Assembly (NCBI GenBank): GCA_945883545.1
Contig: CAMCXT010000018.1
Span: 1-55,705, forward strand
Source: Chitinophaga pinensis
GTDB lineage: Bacteria; Bacteroidota; Bacteroidia; M30B66
DNA length: 55,705 nt
Direction of reading: 5' to 3'
Shown here: positions 17,319 through 25,539 of the stretch, piece after piece
How positions within the stretch are numbered: the stretch's first letter is position 1
Layout of the letters: each line of letters begins with the position of its first letter
Program-made: the position numbers and the translations under genes
The notes under the pieces: generated by a model
Database searches by the model: none
The model's input: only the letters and a program-made list of their open reading frames with translations
Told to the model about the DNA's origin: nothing

Positions 17319-17831
17319 ATGAACAAAATCCCTGTTTTTTTAACCCTTTTAGCTTCGTTACTGATTTTACCTGCTTTCGCACAGAAGGCTCCTAAAATCG
17401 GTCATATTAATTCAGCAGAATTGTTGAGCTTGATGCCAGAGCGCAAAGTAGCTGCAGCAAGAATGGATTCAATTACCAAAGAAGCAGAAAAGCATCTTCA
17501 AGAAATGATGGTAGAATACCGTTCGGAGCAAGAAAAATTCCAAGCTTCTGGCCCTGGTATGTCTGAATTGGTTCGCAAAGATGCAGAAGAGAAAATCAAC
17601 GGTTTGGCTACTAGAATTCAAAGCTTCCAGCAACAAGCGCAAGAAAGTCTTCAAGCTGACGAATCGAAGCTTATAGAGCCAATCATTACAAAAGCGAAGA
17701 AAGCAATCGAACAAGTGGCAAAAGAAAATGGCTATAACTATGTACTCGATACATCGGTTGGAGCAGTTCTTTACTGGGAAGAAAGCGATAACCTTATTGC
17801 ATTGGTAAAGAAGAAACTTCAATTACCATAG
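17319..17831 (+). CDS. OmpH/Skp-family periplasmic chaperone, copy 2
   Basis: A 170-residue paralogue 20 bp behind copy 1. Signal peptide (MNKIPVFLTLLASLLILPAFAQ), then KIGHINSAELLSLMPERK, a coiled coil (about 50-125) rich in Gln, Glu and Lys, and a conserved end (NYVLDTSVGAVLYWEESDNL). It forms the second Skp-like chaperone of the bamA block. Tandem ompH genes after bamA are usual in Bacteroidota. A terminator follows at 17857. Confidence 0.93.
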   Translation: MNKIPVFLTLLASLLILPAFAQKAPKIGHINSAELLSLMPERKVAAARMDSITKEAEKHLQEMMVEYRSEQEKFQASGPGMSELVRKDAEEKINGLATRIQSFQQQAQESLQADESKLIEPIITKAKKAIEQVAKENGYNYVLDTSVGAVLYWEESDNLIALVKKKLQLP

Positions 17832-17856
17832 TTGTCGGTTAAATATTTTATTCAAG

Positions 17857-17886
17857 AAGCACCTCAGAAACGGGGTGCTTTTTTTA
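17857..17886 (+). terminator. Rho-independent terminator after the ompH pair
   Basis: AAGCACC (17857-17863) pairs with GGTGCTT (17874-17880) and is followed by a run of T. It ends the uppS-bamA-ompH unit and abuts the murI promoter element. Confidence 0.85.
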
Positions 17887-17892
17887 TTCTTG
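17885..17892 (+). promoter_or_regulatory. Putative murI -7 element
   Basis: TATTCTTG differs from TAnnTTTG at one position. It starts inside the T-run of the preceding terminator and ends only 4 nt before the murI ATG at 17897, so the transcript would be leaderless or nearly so. Confidence 0.4.
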
Positions 17893-17896
17893 CACT

Positions 17897-18709
17897 ATGG
17901 CTTCAGCGAACAACGCAATCGGCATTTTCGACTCTGGTATTGGTGGCTTAACCGTTGCCGGAGCAATTCATCAATTGTTGCCTAACGAGAATCTGATTTA
18001 CTTCGGCGATACGGCACATTTTCCCTATGGCGACAAATCGGCTGGCTTGGTGGAGTCGTATGGTGTTGGGATTGCTAAGTATTTGCTTGAGCGGGAGTGC
18101 AAGATGATCGTAATCGCTTGCAATACGGCTTCTGCGTATTCATTTAAAGCAGTTACTGCTTTGGTTGGTAAACAGGCTTTGGTGCTCAATGTAATCGATC
18201 CAGCGGCAGAAGCCATTGCCCGTGAATTTCCAGATAAACGAGTGGGCGTAATTGCCACGCGCGGCACCATTTCGTCGGGAATCTATCCCCGGAAAATCAA
18301 GAAAAAATCCCCGGGAACGGAAGTCACATCCTTGGCAACACCGCTTCTCGCACCCATGATCGAGGAAGGATTCTTCAACAACAAGATTTCCAAAACGATT
18401 ATCCATTCTTATTTAAGCAAGAAGTCGCTTCAAGACATTGAAGCCATTATTCTTGGCTGCACTCATTATCCACTCATCCGAAAGGAAATTGAAGAGTACT
18501 ACAAGGGCAAAGTGGCAGTGTTCGATTCTGCTGAAATGGTTGCTAAAGCCGTAAAACATCAGCTTGAATCAAACAATTTGCTCAGGCTAGATGAAAAGCC
18601 CACGCTAGAATTTTACGTGTCGGATTTAACAGATTCTTTTGATGGAAGTGCCAAGTACTTCTTTCCTGCTGGGATTGAATTGCAGAAACTCGACATCTGG
18701 AATCCATAA
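17897..18709 (+). CDS. murI: Glutamate racemase
   Basis: A 270-residue cofactor-independent racemase giving D-glutamate for peptidoglycan. FDSGIGGLT (11-19) holds the substrate-binding DSG. The two catalytic cysteines are Cys75 in ACNTAS and Cys188 in GCTHYPL. Length and motifs are standard. It is framed by terminators on both sides and so is a single-gene unit at the end of the envelope block. Confidence 0.96.
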   Translation: MASANNAIGIFDSGIGGLTVAGAIHQLLPNENLIYFGDTAHFPYGDKSAGLVESYGVGIAKYLLERECKMIVIACNTASAYSFKAVTALVGKQALVLNVIDPAAEAIAREFPDKRVGVIATRGTISSGIYPRKIKKKSPGTEVTSLATPLLAPMIEEGFFNNKISKTIIHSYLSKKSLQDIEAIILGCTHYPLIRKEIEEYYKGKVAVFDSAEMVAKAVKHQLESNNLLRLDEKPTLEFYVSDLTDSFDGSAKYFFPAGIELQKLDIWNP

Positions 18710-18711
18710 AA

Positions 18712-18741
18712 AAGCCGGCGATCATTGCTGACCGCCGGCTT
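18712..18741. terminator. Terminator between murI and the convergent M16 peptidase gene
   Basis: AAGCCGGCG (18712-18720) and CGCCGGCTT (18733-18741) form a 9-bp GC-rich stem with a 12-nt loop. On the minus strand it is followed by six T, a strong signal for the M16 gene. On the plus strand the T-run is poor. Confidence 0.85.
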
Positions 18742-18762
18742 CGTAACTTTCTTGAAGATCGT

Positions 18763-21594
18763 TTATTTTACTGGAACACCATCAGCATCCAATTCGATCA
18801 CTTCGTAGCCTAAAGCTTTCACCTTATCGAAATTGGTGGCTTTATCGCCCACAACCACTACGATCATTTTCTCCAATGGAAGATGACGTTTTGCCAATCC
18901 GTTGATGTCGTTTACCGTTAGTGTATTGAGGATTTTCACTTGCTTCGCTGTGTAATCACGCTCCAAGTTGTACTCCAATAAACGCTGAAGGAATGATGCT
19001 TTTTGGAAAGGTGTTTCGTACTTCAAAGCATCGCGTTGACCCAAAGAAGATTTGGTGAACGCCAACTCAGCCTCTGTGGTTCCTGCGTCGCGGAAATTCT
19101 TGATTTCGCTGAAGAAGTCCATCAATGAACTGTCGGTTTTTTCGGCCTTTACACCTGCAGAAGCAGTAAATGGACCTTTGATTTTTGATCCGTTGTAACC
19201 CGCACGAGCGCCGTAGGTGTAGCCTTTTTTCTCACGAAGTGTGAGGTTGATGCGGCTGTTGAAGTTTCCACCCAATGCGTAGTTCATTACATTGCTTCGG
19301 AAGTATTCTCCATCAGCATCGAAAGGCATAGCTAAGTAACCAATTCGGATTTCCGATTGCGGCGCTTTTTCTTTGTTCACGAAGTAGATTTTGGTTGCAG
19401 AAACTTCAGGGAAGGAAACCGCACCCATTTCTTCGTAAGGTTGGTCTGCCCATGCTTTCAAGAAACCGATTTTACCTAGAATTTCTGGTTGCTTCACAGC
19501 ACCTACAATTACCAATTTGGCTTTGCCTGGTTTGATGTAAGTATTGTAGAATGCTTTAAGGTCTTCTAAAGTAATAGCCTCAACAGTTTGTTTGGTTCCG
19601 TATTGAGGCAATCCGAAGATGTGGTTTCCATAAAGCAGTTTGCTGTAGACATTCTCGGCAATGGTTGTTGCGCGTGTTGCACTGTTTGCAATTGCTGCCA
19701 ATTGTTGTGTTTTGTTGGTGTTGAATTCTTCTTCGTCGAACTTCGGTTTGAACAAGCGCTCTTCGAAAAGTTTCAAGGTTTGGTCGAGGTTTTTCTTCAA
19801 TCCAGAAACGTTGAAATAGAAATATTCACGGTCTGATGAAACACTGATATTTGAACCAAGTTTCCCGAGTGCTTCGGTCATGGCTTCGGCAGAATAACCC
19901 ATTGTGCTTTCATTCATCAAGCTTGAAAGAAGCGTTGACACACCAGCTTTTGCAGGATTTTCTGCTATCTGACCGGCAGGGAAACTCAACACGAAAGAGA
20001 ACATCGGCAAATCGAAATCCTCGGTGCCGATAATCTTCATTCCGTTTGTGAAATTTTCTTTCCAAAATGCAGGAACGTTCACTACTGGATTTGCCCCAGC
20101 AGCTGGACGTTTGCTACGATCGAATGTGTCTTTCGCCTTGTCGTATTTAAGGTTTTTGTATTGATCGCTTTCGGCACCACCCAATTCGTATGATTTTTTC
20201 GGAGTGTAGTTATCTTCTTTAGGAATGAGATCCTTCTGGCCTTTTGGATACACGCTTGTTACAACACAGAATTTATTCTTGATGTAAGTGTTGTACACTC
20301 TGATTACGTCATCGGCAGTTACTTTTCTCACATCATCAAGGTCTTTCCCGATTCTGTTTGGGTTGCTGAAGAAAGTGTAGTAAGAAGCCAATTTAGAAGC
20401 CTTGCCCGATACGCTGCTCAATTCTTCGATCATACCTGCTTCGCGGGTGTTTTTGAATTTGATCAGATCGTCGGCATTTACTCCACGTGCTTCGAATTTT
20501 ACGAATGCTTCACGGATCATTTTCTCCACATCGGCTAAGGTTTTCCCAGGGTAAGGAAGAACGTTTACCACGAAAGTCCCAGCCAATTCTGTTGCTGGAT
20601 TGTAAGCTCTAGCTTGCACTGCCAGGTTGGTCTTCATCATATCCTGGTAAAGGATAGAGGTATTGTCGCCACCGATAATTTCTGCCAAAAGATCCAATGG
20701 AATTTCATCGGGATGCCCTGAAGAAACGCCCGGATAAGTCATCTGAATCATTGGGAAACGGATGTTGTCTTCGTACGAAACATAGCGGTCTTTGTCGAGC
20801 GTTACTGGCATTTTTGGTGCAGGCGTAACCTCAGGCCCTCTTGGGATGCTGCCAAAATATTTTTCAGCCAATTTCACTACTTGCTCAGGATCTACATCCC
20901 CGGCAACGGTTAAAACAGCGTTGTTTGGTCCGTACCAACGCAGGAAGAATCTTTTAAGGTCTTCTACACCAACGCGATCAAGATCAACAAGATAGCCAAT
21001 GGTTGGCCAAGAATAAGGATGTCCTTCTGGGTAAAGCGCTTCAATAGTTTTTTCGTTTACCAATCCGTAAGGACGGTTATCGTAATTCTGCCCGCGCTCA
21101 TTTTTTACTGTTGAGCGTTGAATTTCGAATTTTTGTTGTGTTACAGCATCCAACAAGAAGCCCATACGATCGGCTTCGAGCCACAAGGCAGTTTCGAGCT
21201 GGTTAGATGGAACGGTTTCGAAGTAGTTTGTACGGTCGAGGTTGGTTGTACCATTTAGCGTACCGCCCGATTCGGTTACGATACTGAAGTGTTCTTCGTC
21301 GGCAACATTGTCGGAGCCTTGAAACATCATGTGTTCGAAGAAGTGTGCAAATCCTGAACGACCTGGTTCTTCGCGGGCAGAACCAACGTGGTAAGTAACA
21401 TCCACGTGAACGATTGGGTCTGATTTATCGCTGTGTATCAGCACGATCAAGCCATTTGGGAGTTGGTATTTCACGTAAGGGATGACAATTTCATCTCCTT
21501 TTTTCTCCACTTTTTCGACCAGTTTGTACTGAGCAAAAGCCGGAAATGCAAGCAGAGCCATGAATAGGCTCAAAATTTGGGAAATTCGATTCAT
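18763..21594 (-). CDS. M16-family zinc peptidase (fused two-domain, exported)
   Basis: A 943-residue insulinase/pitrilysin-family protein. The ATG at 21592-21594 gives a signal peptide (MNRISQILSLFMALLAFPAFAQ); an upstream frame of 59 codons has no such feature and is rejected. The inverted zinc motif HFFEH is at 84-88 (SGFAHFFEHMMFQGSDN), with the distal glutamate in the NERGQNYDN region. The C-terminal half (from about 510) repeats the M16 fold without the zinc motif, so active and inactive halves are fused, as often in bacterial periplasmic M16 peptidases. It probably degrades short peptides in the periplasm. Confidence 0.94.
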   Translation of the reverse strand: MNRISQILSLFMALLAFPAFAQYKLVEKVEKKGDEIVIPYVKYQLPNGLIVLIHSDKSDPIVHVDVTYHVGSAREEPGRSGFAHFFEHMMFQGSDNVADEEHFSIVTESGGTLNGTTNLDRTNYFETVPSNQLETALWLEADRMGFLLDAVTQQKFEIQRSTVKNERGQNYDNRPYGLVNEKTIEALYPEGHPYSWPTIGYLVDLDRVGVEDLKRFFLRWYGPNNAVLTVAGDVDPEQVVKLAEKYFGSIPRGPEVTPAPKMPVTLDKDRYVSYEDNIRFPMIQMTYPGVSSGHPDEIPLDLLAEIIGGDNTSILYQDMMKTNLAVQARAYNPATELAGTFVVNVLPYPGKTLADVEKMIREAFVKFEARGVNADDLIKFKNTREAGMIEELSSVSGKASKLASYYTFFSNPNRIGKDLDDVRKVTADDVIRVYNTYIKNKFCVVTSVYPKGQKDLIPKEDNYTPKKSYELGGAESDQYKNLKYDKAKDTFDRSKRPAAGANPVVNVPAFWKENFTNGMKIIGTEDFDLPMFSFVLSFPAGQIAENPAKAGVSTLLSSLMNESTMGYSAEAMTEALGKLGSNISVSSDREYFYFNVSGLKKNLDQTLKLFEERLFKPKFDEEEFNTNKTQQLAAIANSATRATTIAENVYSKLLYGNHIFGLPQYGTKQTVEAITLEDLKAFYNTYIKPGKAKLVIVGAVKQPEILGKIGFLKAWADQPYEEMGAVSFPEVSATKIYFVNKEKAPQSEIRIGYLAMPFDADGEYFRSNVMNYALGGNFNSRINLTLREKKGYTYGARAGYNGSKIKGPFTASAGVKAEKTDSSLMDFFSEIKNFRDAGTTEAELAFTKSSLGQRDALKYETPFQKASFLQRLLEYNLERDYTAKQVKILNTLTVNDINGLAKRHLPLEKMIVVVVGDKATNFDKVKALGYEVIELDADGVPVK

Positions 21595-21940
21595 GGATGA
21601 TTTTGGTTTATCGCCCGCAAAGTAATGGATTTTAAGGTCAATGTGCAATTTAGGGGAGAGGTGTTCGGTGGTAGCCTGACTTCTTGCTAAATTGTTAAAA
21701 TAGATGTACGTTTTTCGATCCTTTAAACACACCAATCTTGAACAACAGTTCTTATTAATAAAACCCAACAATGCGTTAGAAAAAGTGCTCCTCTAATACC
21801 ATGAATTTTCATCCTCCCGAAATGAATACCAGGCCACACATCTACTACAGCCTTGTTTCGACCAACAGTAGCCATCGATCCTTTGTGGAGTTACCTCACT
21901 TAAGAAAGGGCACTTAGGTTGATTGTAAGAAAGTACAATA
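21595..21940. other. 346-bp intergenic stretch between kinase and M16 peptidase genes
   Basis: No gene is supported. The right part follows the stop of the histidine kinase and shows no hairpin with a T-run. The left part carries the likely promoter of the M16 gene (21618-21648). Confidence 0.5.
21618..21648 (-). promoter_or_regulatory. Possible promoter of the M16 peptidase gene
   Basis: On the minus strand TTG (21646-21648), a 20-nt spacer and TTACTTTG (21618-21625) approximate the TTTG / TAnnTTTG pattern with one mismatch in the -7 box, 23 nt before the ATG. Confidence 0.35.
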
Positions 21941-23143
21941 TTACTCCAGAGGCAAACGAACTCTAAAGATTGTTCCTTCGGTGATTTCCGAATCGATCTC
22001 GATAGAGCCCTGCATAAGTTCAACTAACTTTTTAACGGTATTTAATCCGATACCCGTGCCTTTGATCCCAAAACGATCTATGGATTGAAGCGTTTGGAAC
22101 ATGATAAAAATCCTTTCCTTGCAATTATGTGGTATTCCGGGGCCGTTGTCTTGAATTTCAATAACTACATCCTCTAGGTTTTTGAAGATCCTCACATAAA
22201 TGATTCCTTCTGGTTTGTCGTTGTATTTAATCGCATTGCTTAATAGATTTTGCAAAATCTGGTGGAGCAAAGTAGGATCGAGATGCGCTTGGTCAAGCTG
22301 AACATCGGAAATCACATGGATATCTTCAGGTGGAGAACAAAATCGAATGAGTTCTTCGATAAATGGAGCAAGAAGAATTTTCTCGGTTTGTAACGATTGT
22401 CCGCCCGAAATAGAGTGATTCAATATGCCCTGCACAAGATGATAAGCATGTTCGGCTTTCGATTTCAGATGCATTAAGCCAGTTTCTGCAACTTCATTCA
22501 GCTTGCCCTCAGATTCTTCAAAAATCAATTCACTGAGCGAAACCAAACTTCTCAAGGGCGCTTTGAGGTCGTGAGAAATTAGATGCGCAAACCTTTCTGT
22601 TTCTTGGTTTTTCTCCTGCAACTTTAATTTGAGCAGCTCCAATTCGTGCAACTTTTTTCTCAATTCAAGTTGCGCAATCACTTGATCTGCAAGAGCTCTC
22701 AGTGCCTTAAGTTGCACCTCCGACAGTTTTCGAGGCACAAGATCGATCACACAAAGTGTTCCGATTGCATGACCTTCGGAAGTAACCAAAGGCGCACCTA
22801 CGTAGAAACGAACATGAGGATCGCCGGTAACCAAAGGGTTGTCAGCAAATCTATCGTCAAGTGATGAATCCTCAACTATAAATGGCGTTTCGGGATGATT
22901 GATAGCATGTGCGCAAAAGGCTTGCTCCCTCGGCGTTTCTTTAGCATCTAAGCCAAGATTCGATTTAAACCATTGCCGGTCTTTATCGATCAATGAGATT
23001 AATGAAATGGGTGTTTGACAAATGAAGGAAGCGATTTCGGTAATTGAATCGAATTCACGCTCAGGAAGCGTATCCAATATTTGGTAGGCATCTAATGCTT
23101 GTAATCTTTCCGATTCGTTTTGAGGAGTTTCCGGCGCTTTCAT
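21941..23143 (-). CDS. GAF-domain sensor histidine kinase (soluble, orphan)
   Basis: A 400-residue cytosolic kinase. A GAF domain covers about residues 20-165 (ISLISLIDKDRQWFKSN, YVGAPLVTSEGHAIGTLC). A coiled coil (150-185) leads into the HisKA dimerisation helix with His191 in ISHDLKAPLRSL. The HATPase domain (about 285-400) has the N box SNAIKYN, the G1 box DNGPGIP and the G2 box GTGIGLNTV. There is no membrane segment and no response regulator next to it, so its partner is elsewhere. The GAF ligand cannot be told from sequence. It is 103 bp downstream of the AGMO-like gene on the same strand. Confidence 0.93.
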   Translation of the reverse strand: MKAPETPQNESERLQALDAYQILDTLPEREFDSITEIASFICQTPISLISLIDKDRQWFKSNLGLDAKETPREQAFCAHAINHPETPFIVEDSSLDDRFADNPLVTGDPHVRFYVGAPLVTSEGHAIGTLCVIDLVPRKLSEVQLKALRALADQVIAQLELRKKLHELELLKLKLQEKNQETERFAHLISHDLKAPLRSLVSLSELIFEESEGKLNEVAETGLMHLKSKAEHAYHLVQGILNHSISGGQSLQTEKILLAPFIEELIRFCSPPEDIHVISDVQLDQAHLDPTLLHQILQNLLSNAIKYNDKPEGIIYVRIFKNLEDVVIEIQDNGPGIPHNCKERIFIMFQTLQSIDRFGIKGTGIGLNTVKKLVELMQGSIEIDSEITEGTIFRVRLPLE

Positions 23144-23246
23144 AACCAGTAATTGTTACGCGATTCACTTATGATGGTTGCTTTAATTTATTCACAATAT
23201 ATTACATAAATGTTCATTCAGAAAATGCAGTACAGCTCAGCTCAGA

Positions 23247-24470
23247 TTATAAGCTCTGAACCGAAACTTTGCTAAGCCTTTTCGCTACTAACAAAGCTAC
23301 CAATGTTAAAACACTATACACCACAAAAGGAATAAGCAAATGGTGAAATTCCTCAGGCAATAAAAAGGATATTCCAACCAACAGAACCGAGCGAAGAAAT
23401 TCTGTTGTCCAGCCCCAAGTTCTTCTTTCTAAAAATGCTCCAATGCTTCCTATAGAAAGTAAGCACCACAAGATGAGTGGCCACAGCAGTGATGTTCCAC
23501 TTTTAGGAATTTCGAACAACAGAAACGATGAAAATCCTAGCACTGCCGCAAACTGCGTGAGGGCATACCATTTTTCGGGCTTTGAAATTCTTACATCGAA
23601 CTTCGTGAAGTTGTCTCTTTTTACCTCTTGCGGAAACTGCCTGCCTCCCATTTCTGCAGGTCGCCAGCCGGGTGCAGAAATGAACACATTGAATTTATCA
23701 GAAAGCTTGGAGGAATTTCTTGAAAGTTGAAACAGATCTTTCCAATAGTGGAAGTTCGCCTGAAAGGGATTCCAACTTTTTAGTGGCGTGGTGATGCCGT
23801 AAACAGGAGCAACCTGCTCGGCCCTGAAAGTTCCAAAAAGTCGATCCCAAATAATGAGTGTTCCTCCATGGTTCTTGTCGATGTATTCAGGATTGCTTCC
23901 ATGGTGCACGCGGTGGTGAGAAGGCGTATTGAAGATCCATTCGAACCAACCCATATTTTTGATCAATTCGGTATGAATCCAGAATTGGTAAAGTGTATTG
24001 AAGGCGATCACAGCCACAGTGGTAATTGGATCAAAACCTATCCACGCGAGTGGCAAATAAAAAAAGTTGGAGAAAAATGCCTGAAACCACGATTGACGCA
24101 ATGCCACGGTTAAATTGTATTCTTCGCTTTGGTGATGCACAATGTGTGTTGCCCAAATGGCATTGATTTCATGGCTCATCCGGTGAAACCAATAGTAAAA
24201 GAAATCGACACCGATAAAAAGTAATATCCCTTGCAATAAGCCCGGTTGGATGGTAGCTATGCGTAGATTTTCATAAATCCAGATATAGCCCGCAAATAGA
24301 AAGGTTTTGAAGAATGCGCCTGTAAGTTGCTGGCCTATACCACAAGAAATATTGGTAATGGCATCGCTCAATGAATACAATTTCAAGCCCTTTAGAAAAG
24401 ACCACAGCAGTTCAATTCCAATCAACAGGAAAAATACGGGAACGGAGAGCGCAATGTAATCGACCTTCAT
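23247..24470 (-). CDS. Sterol desaturase-family di-iron oxygenase, alkylglycerol monooxygenase (AGMO/TMEM195)-like
   Basis: A 407-residue integral-membrane protein of the fatty acid hydroxylase superfamily. Histidine boxes: HRMSH (96-100), HIVHH (109-113), WIHTE (His166) and HHRVHH (185-190), which would bind two irons. Surrounding text such as SEEYNLTVALRQS, YQFWIHTE, NTPSHHRVHHG, YIDKN and LIIWDRLFGTF is, from memory, strikingly close to animal alkylglycerol monooxygenase, which cleaves ether lipids using tetrahydrobiopterin. Glu101, straight after HRMSH, matches the animal arrangement. As in AGMO, several membrane segments follow the catalytic part (about 305-400). Substrate and reductant in bacteria are unknown. 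It is 45 bp downstream of the CPBP protease gene. Confidence 0.85.
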   Translation of the reverse strand: MKVDYIALSVPVFFLLIGIELLWSFLKGLKLYSLSDAITNISCGIGQQLTGAFFKTFLFAGYIWIYENLRIATIQPGLLQGILLFIGVDFFYYWFHRMSHEINAIWATHIVHHQSEEYNLTVALRQSWFQAFFSNFFYLPLAWIGFDPITTVAVIAFNTLYQFWIHTELIKNMGWFEWIFNTPSHHRVHHGSNPEYIDKNHGGTLIIWDRLFGTFRAEQVAPVYGITTPLKSWNPFQANFHYWKDLFQLSRNSSKLSDKFNVFISAPGWRPAEMGGRQFPQEVKRDNFTKFDVRISKPEKWYALTQFAAVLGFSSFLLFEIPKSGTSLLWPLILWCLLSIGSIGAFLERRTWGWTTEFLRSVLLVGISFLLPEEFHHLLIPFVVYSVLTLVALLVAKRLSKVSVQSL

Positions 24471-24515
24471 GCTGCAATTTAAAAAAGCTTAATTGATTCT
24501 GGATGTCTGCAGTTT

Positions 24516-25457
24516 TTATTGTGTGATTAATTTATCGGCTGCCCTTTTGAAGAAATACAGGCCGATCAATGTAAGCACAACCGAAACACCACACAGAATT
24601 GCAGCGTTTTCGCTGGTGCCGAGTGCATCGGGACTGGTTTTAATAAATTCATGTTGCAGTAAATAATAACCAATTACTGCGATGCCATTGTTTGCCATGT
24701 GTGCAATGATGGAATACCAAAGGTTACCCGTAAATGCAAACAAATACCCCAAAAACACACCAATTAACAGCCTTGGAACAAATCCAAAAAACTGAAAATG
24801 AATAAAGCTAAATACAAATGCAGTGAGCCAAATGCCAAGATGTTGGTTTTTAACTATCCTAATAAAAACGGGTTGTAACACTCCGCGAAACAACATTTCC
24901 TCGCCAATTGCAGGGACTACCGCAATCAAGAAAAAAGTAAAAACCAATTGGGTTGGGCCGTTCATTTCCAAGAATACTTCTATCATGGCAGTTGCAGCAT
25001 CTTCTTTGGCGCGCAACGATTTGTAAAGCCCCGCCAGATCGCCATCCAAAACGATGCTGTTGTTCCAAGCGCCAACTGCATTGATCCAGGGCAATTGCAC
25101 CCACATCAGCAAAATGGCTGAAAGGCACAAAACCAGCACAGGCAATCGGTTCATCTTCAAAAAACGAAATGGCCGAATTCCACTTAGTATAGAGAATACA
25201 ATTGGCGGGGCGACAAACAATCCAACCGAAGTAAACAGCTGAGTGAACTTCAAAAATTCGACACCCGCAGCTCCGTGGCTGTTATAATGCTCGATGGCAT
25301 TGATGGGCAAATTCCAAATCATTAAACCAAGCGCTGCGCTGATAAACATGAACACTGCGCCACAGATGATGCAGATGAAAAGCATCGCAGTGAGCTGCAT
25401 ACTGGCAGAGGCATTTTGCAGAAAAGGAATAAGAGCAGGCCGTTCGTTGAATTGCAT
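24516..25457 (-). CDS. CPBP-family intramembrane metalloprotease
   Basis: A 313-residue polytopic protein of the CAAX-protease/bacteriocin-processing (CPBP, Abi) family. The catalytic EExxxR motif is EEMLFR at residues 186-191. The second motif FSFIHF has His220, and a third conserved stretch FAFTGNLWYSIIAHMANN follows. About eight hydrophobic segments are visible. Members cleave substrates within the membrane; here the substrate is unknown. First gene of a minus-strand series with the AGMO-like oxygenase and the histidine kinase. Its promoter lies head to head with that of dusB. Confidence 0.9.
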   Translation of the reverse strand: MQFNERPALIPFLQNASASMQLTAMLFICIICGAVFMFISAALGLMIWNLPINAIEHYNSHGAAGVEFLKFTQLFTSVGLFVAPPIVFSILSGIRPFRFLKMNRLPVLVLCLSAILLMWVQLPWINAVGAWNNSIVLDGDLAGLYKSLRAKEDAATAMIEVFLEMNGPTQLVFTFFLIAVVPAIGEEMLFRGVLQPVFIRIVKNQHLGIWLTAFVFSFIHFQFFGFVPRLLIGVFLGYLFAFTGNLWYSIIAHMANNGIAVIGYYLLQHEFIKTSPDALGTSENAAILCGVSVVLTLIGLYFFKRAADKLITQ

Positions 25458-25461
25458 TTAG

Positions 25462-25491
25462 CAAAGATGGGAAATCTCTTGCAAGCACAAA
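25462..25491 (-). promoter_or_regulatory. Promoter of the CPBP gene, predicted leaderless
   Basis: On the minus strand TTTG (25488-25491), an 18-nt spacer and CATCTTTG (25462-25469; one mismatch to TAnnTTTG). The -7 box ends 4 nt before the ATG at 25455-25457. Confidence 0.5.
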
Positions 25492-25515
25492 TTCGATGCA
25501 TGGTTGATTAATGAC

Positions 25516-25523
25516 TATCTTTG
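25516..25523 (+). promoter_or_regulatory. -7 element of the dusB promoter
   Basis: TATCTTTG, a full match to TAnnTTTG, 16 nt before the dusB ATG. The divergent CPBP promoter begins only 25 bp away, so the two polymerase sites are close to overlapping. Confidence 0.5.
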
Positions 25524-25539
25524 CGGGCTTTTAAAAACG

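Noticed and set aside
21595..21771. 59-codon upstream extension of the M16 peptidase
   Set aside because: It would hide the signal peptide starting at 21594 and covers the likely promoter.
21793..22023. 76-codon minus-strand frame across the kinase stop
   Set aside because: Out of frame with the G2 box of the histidine kinase, no start context and no family features.
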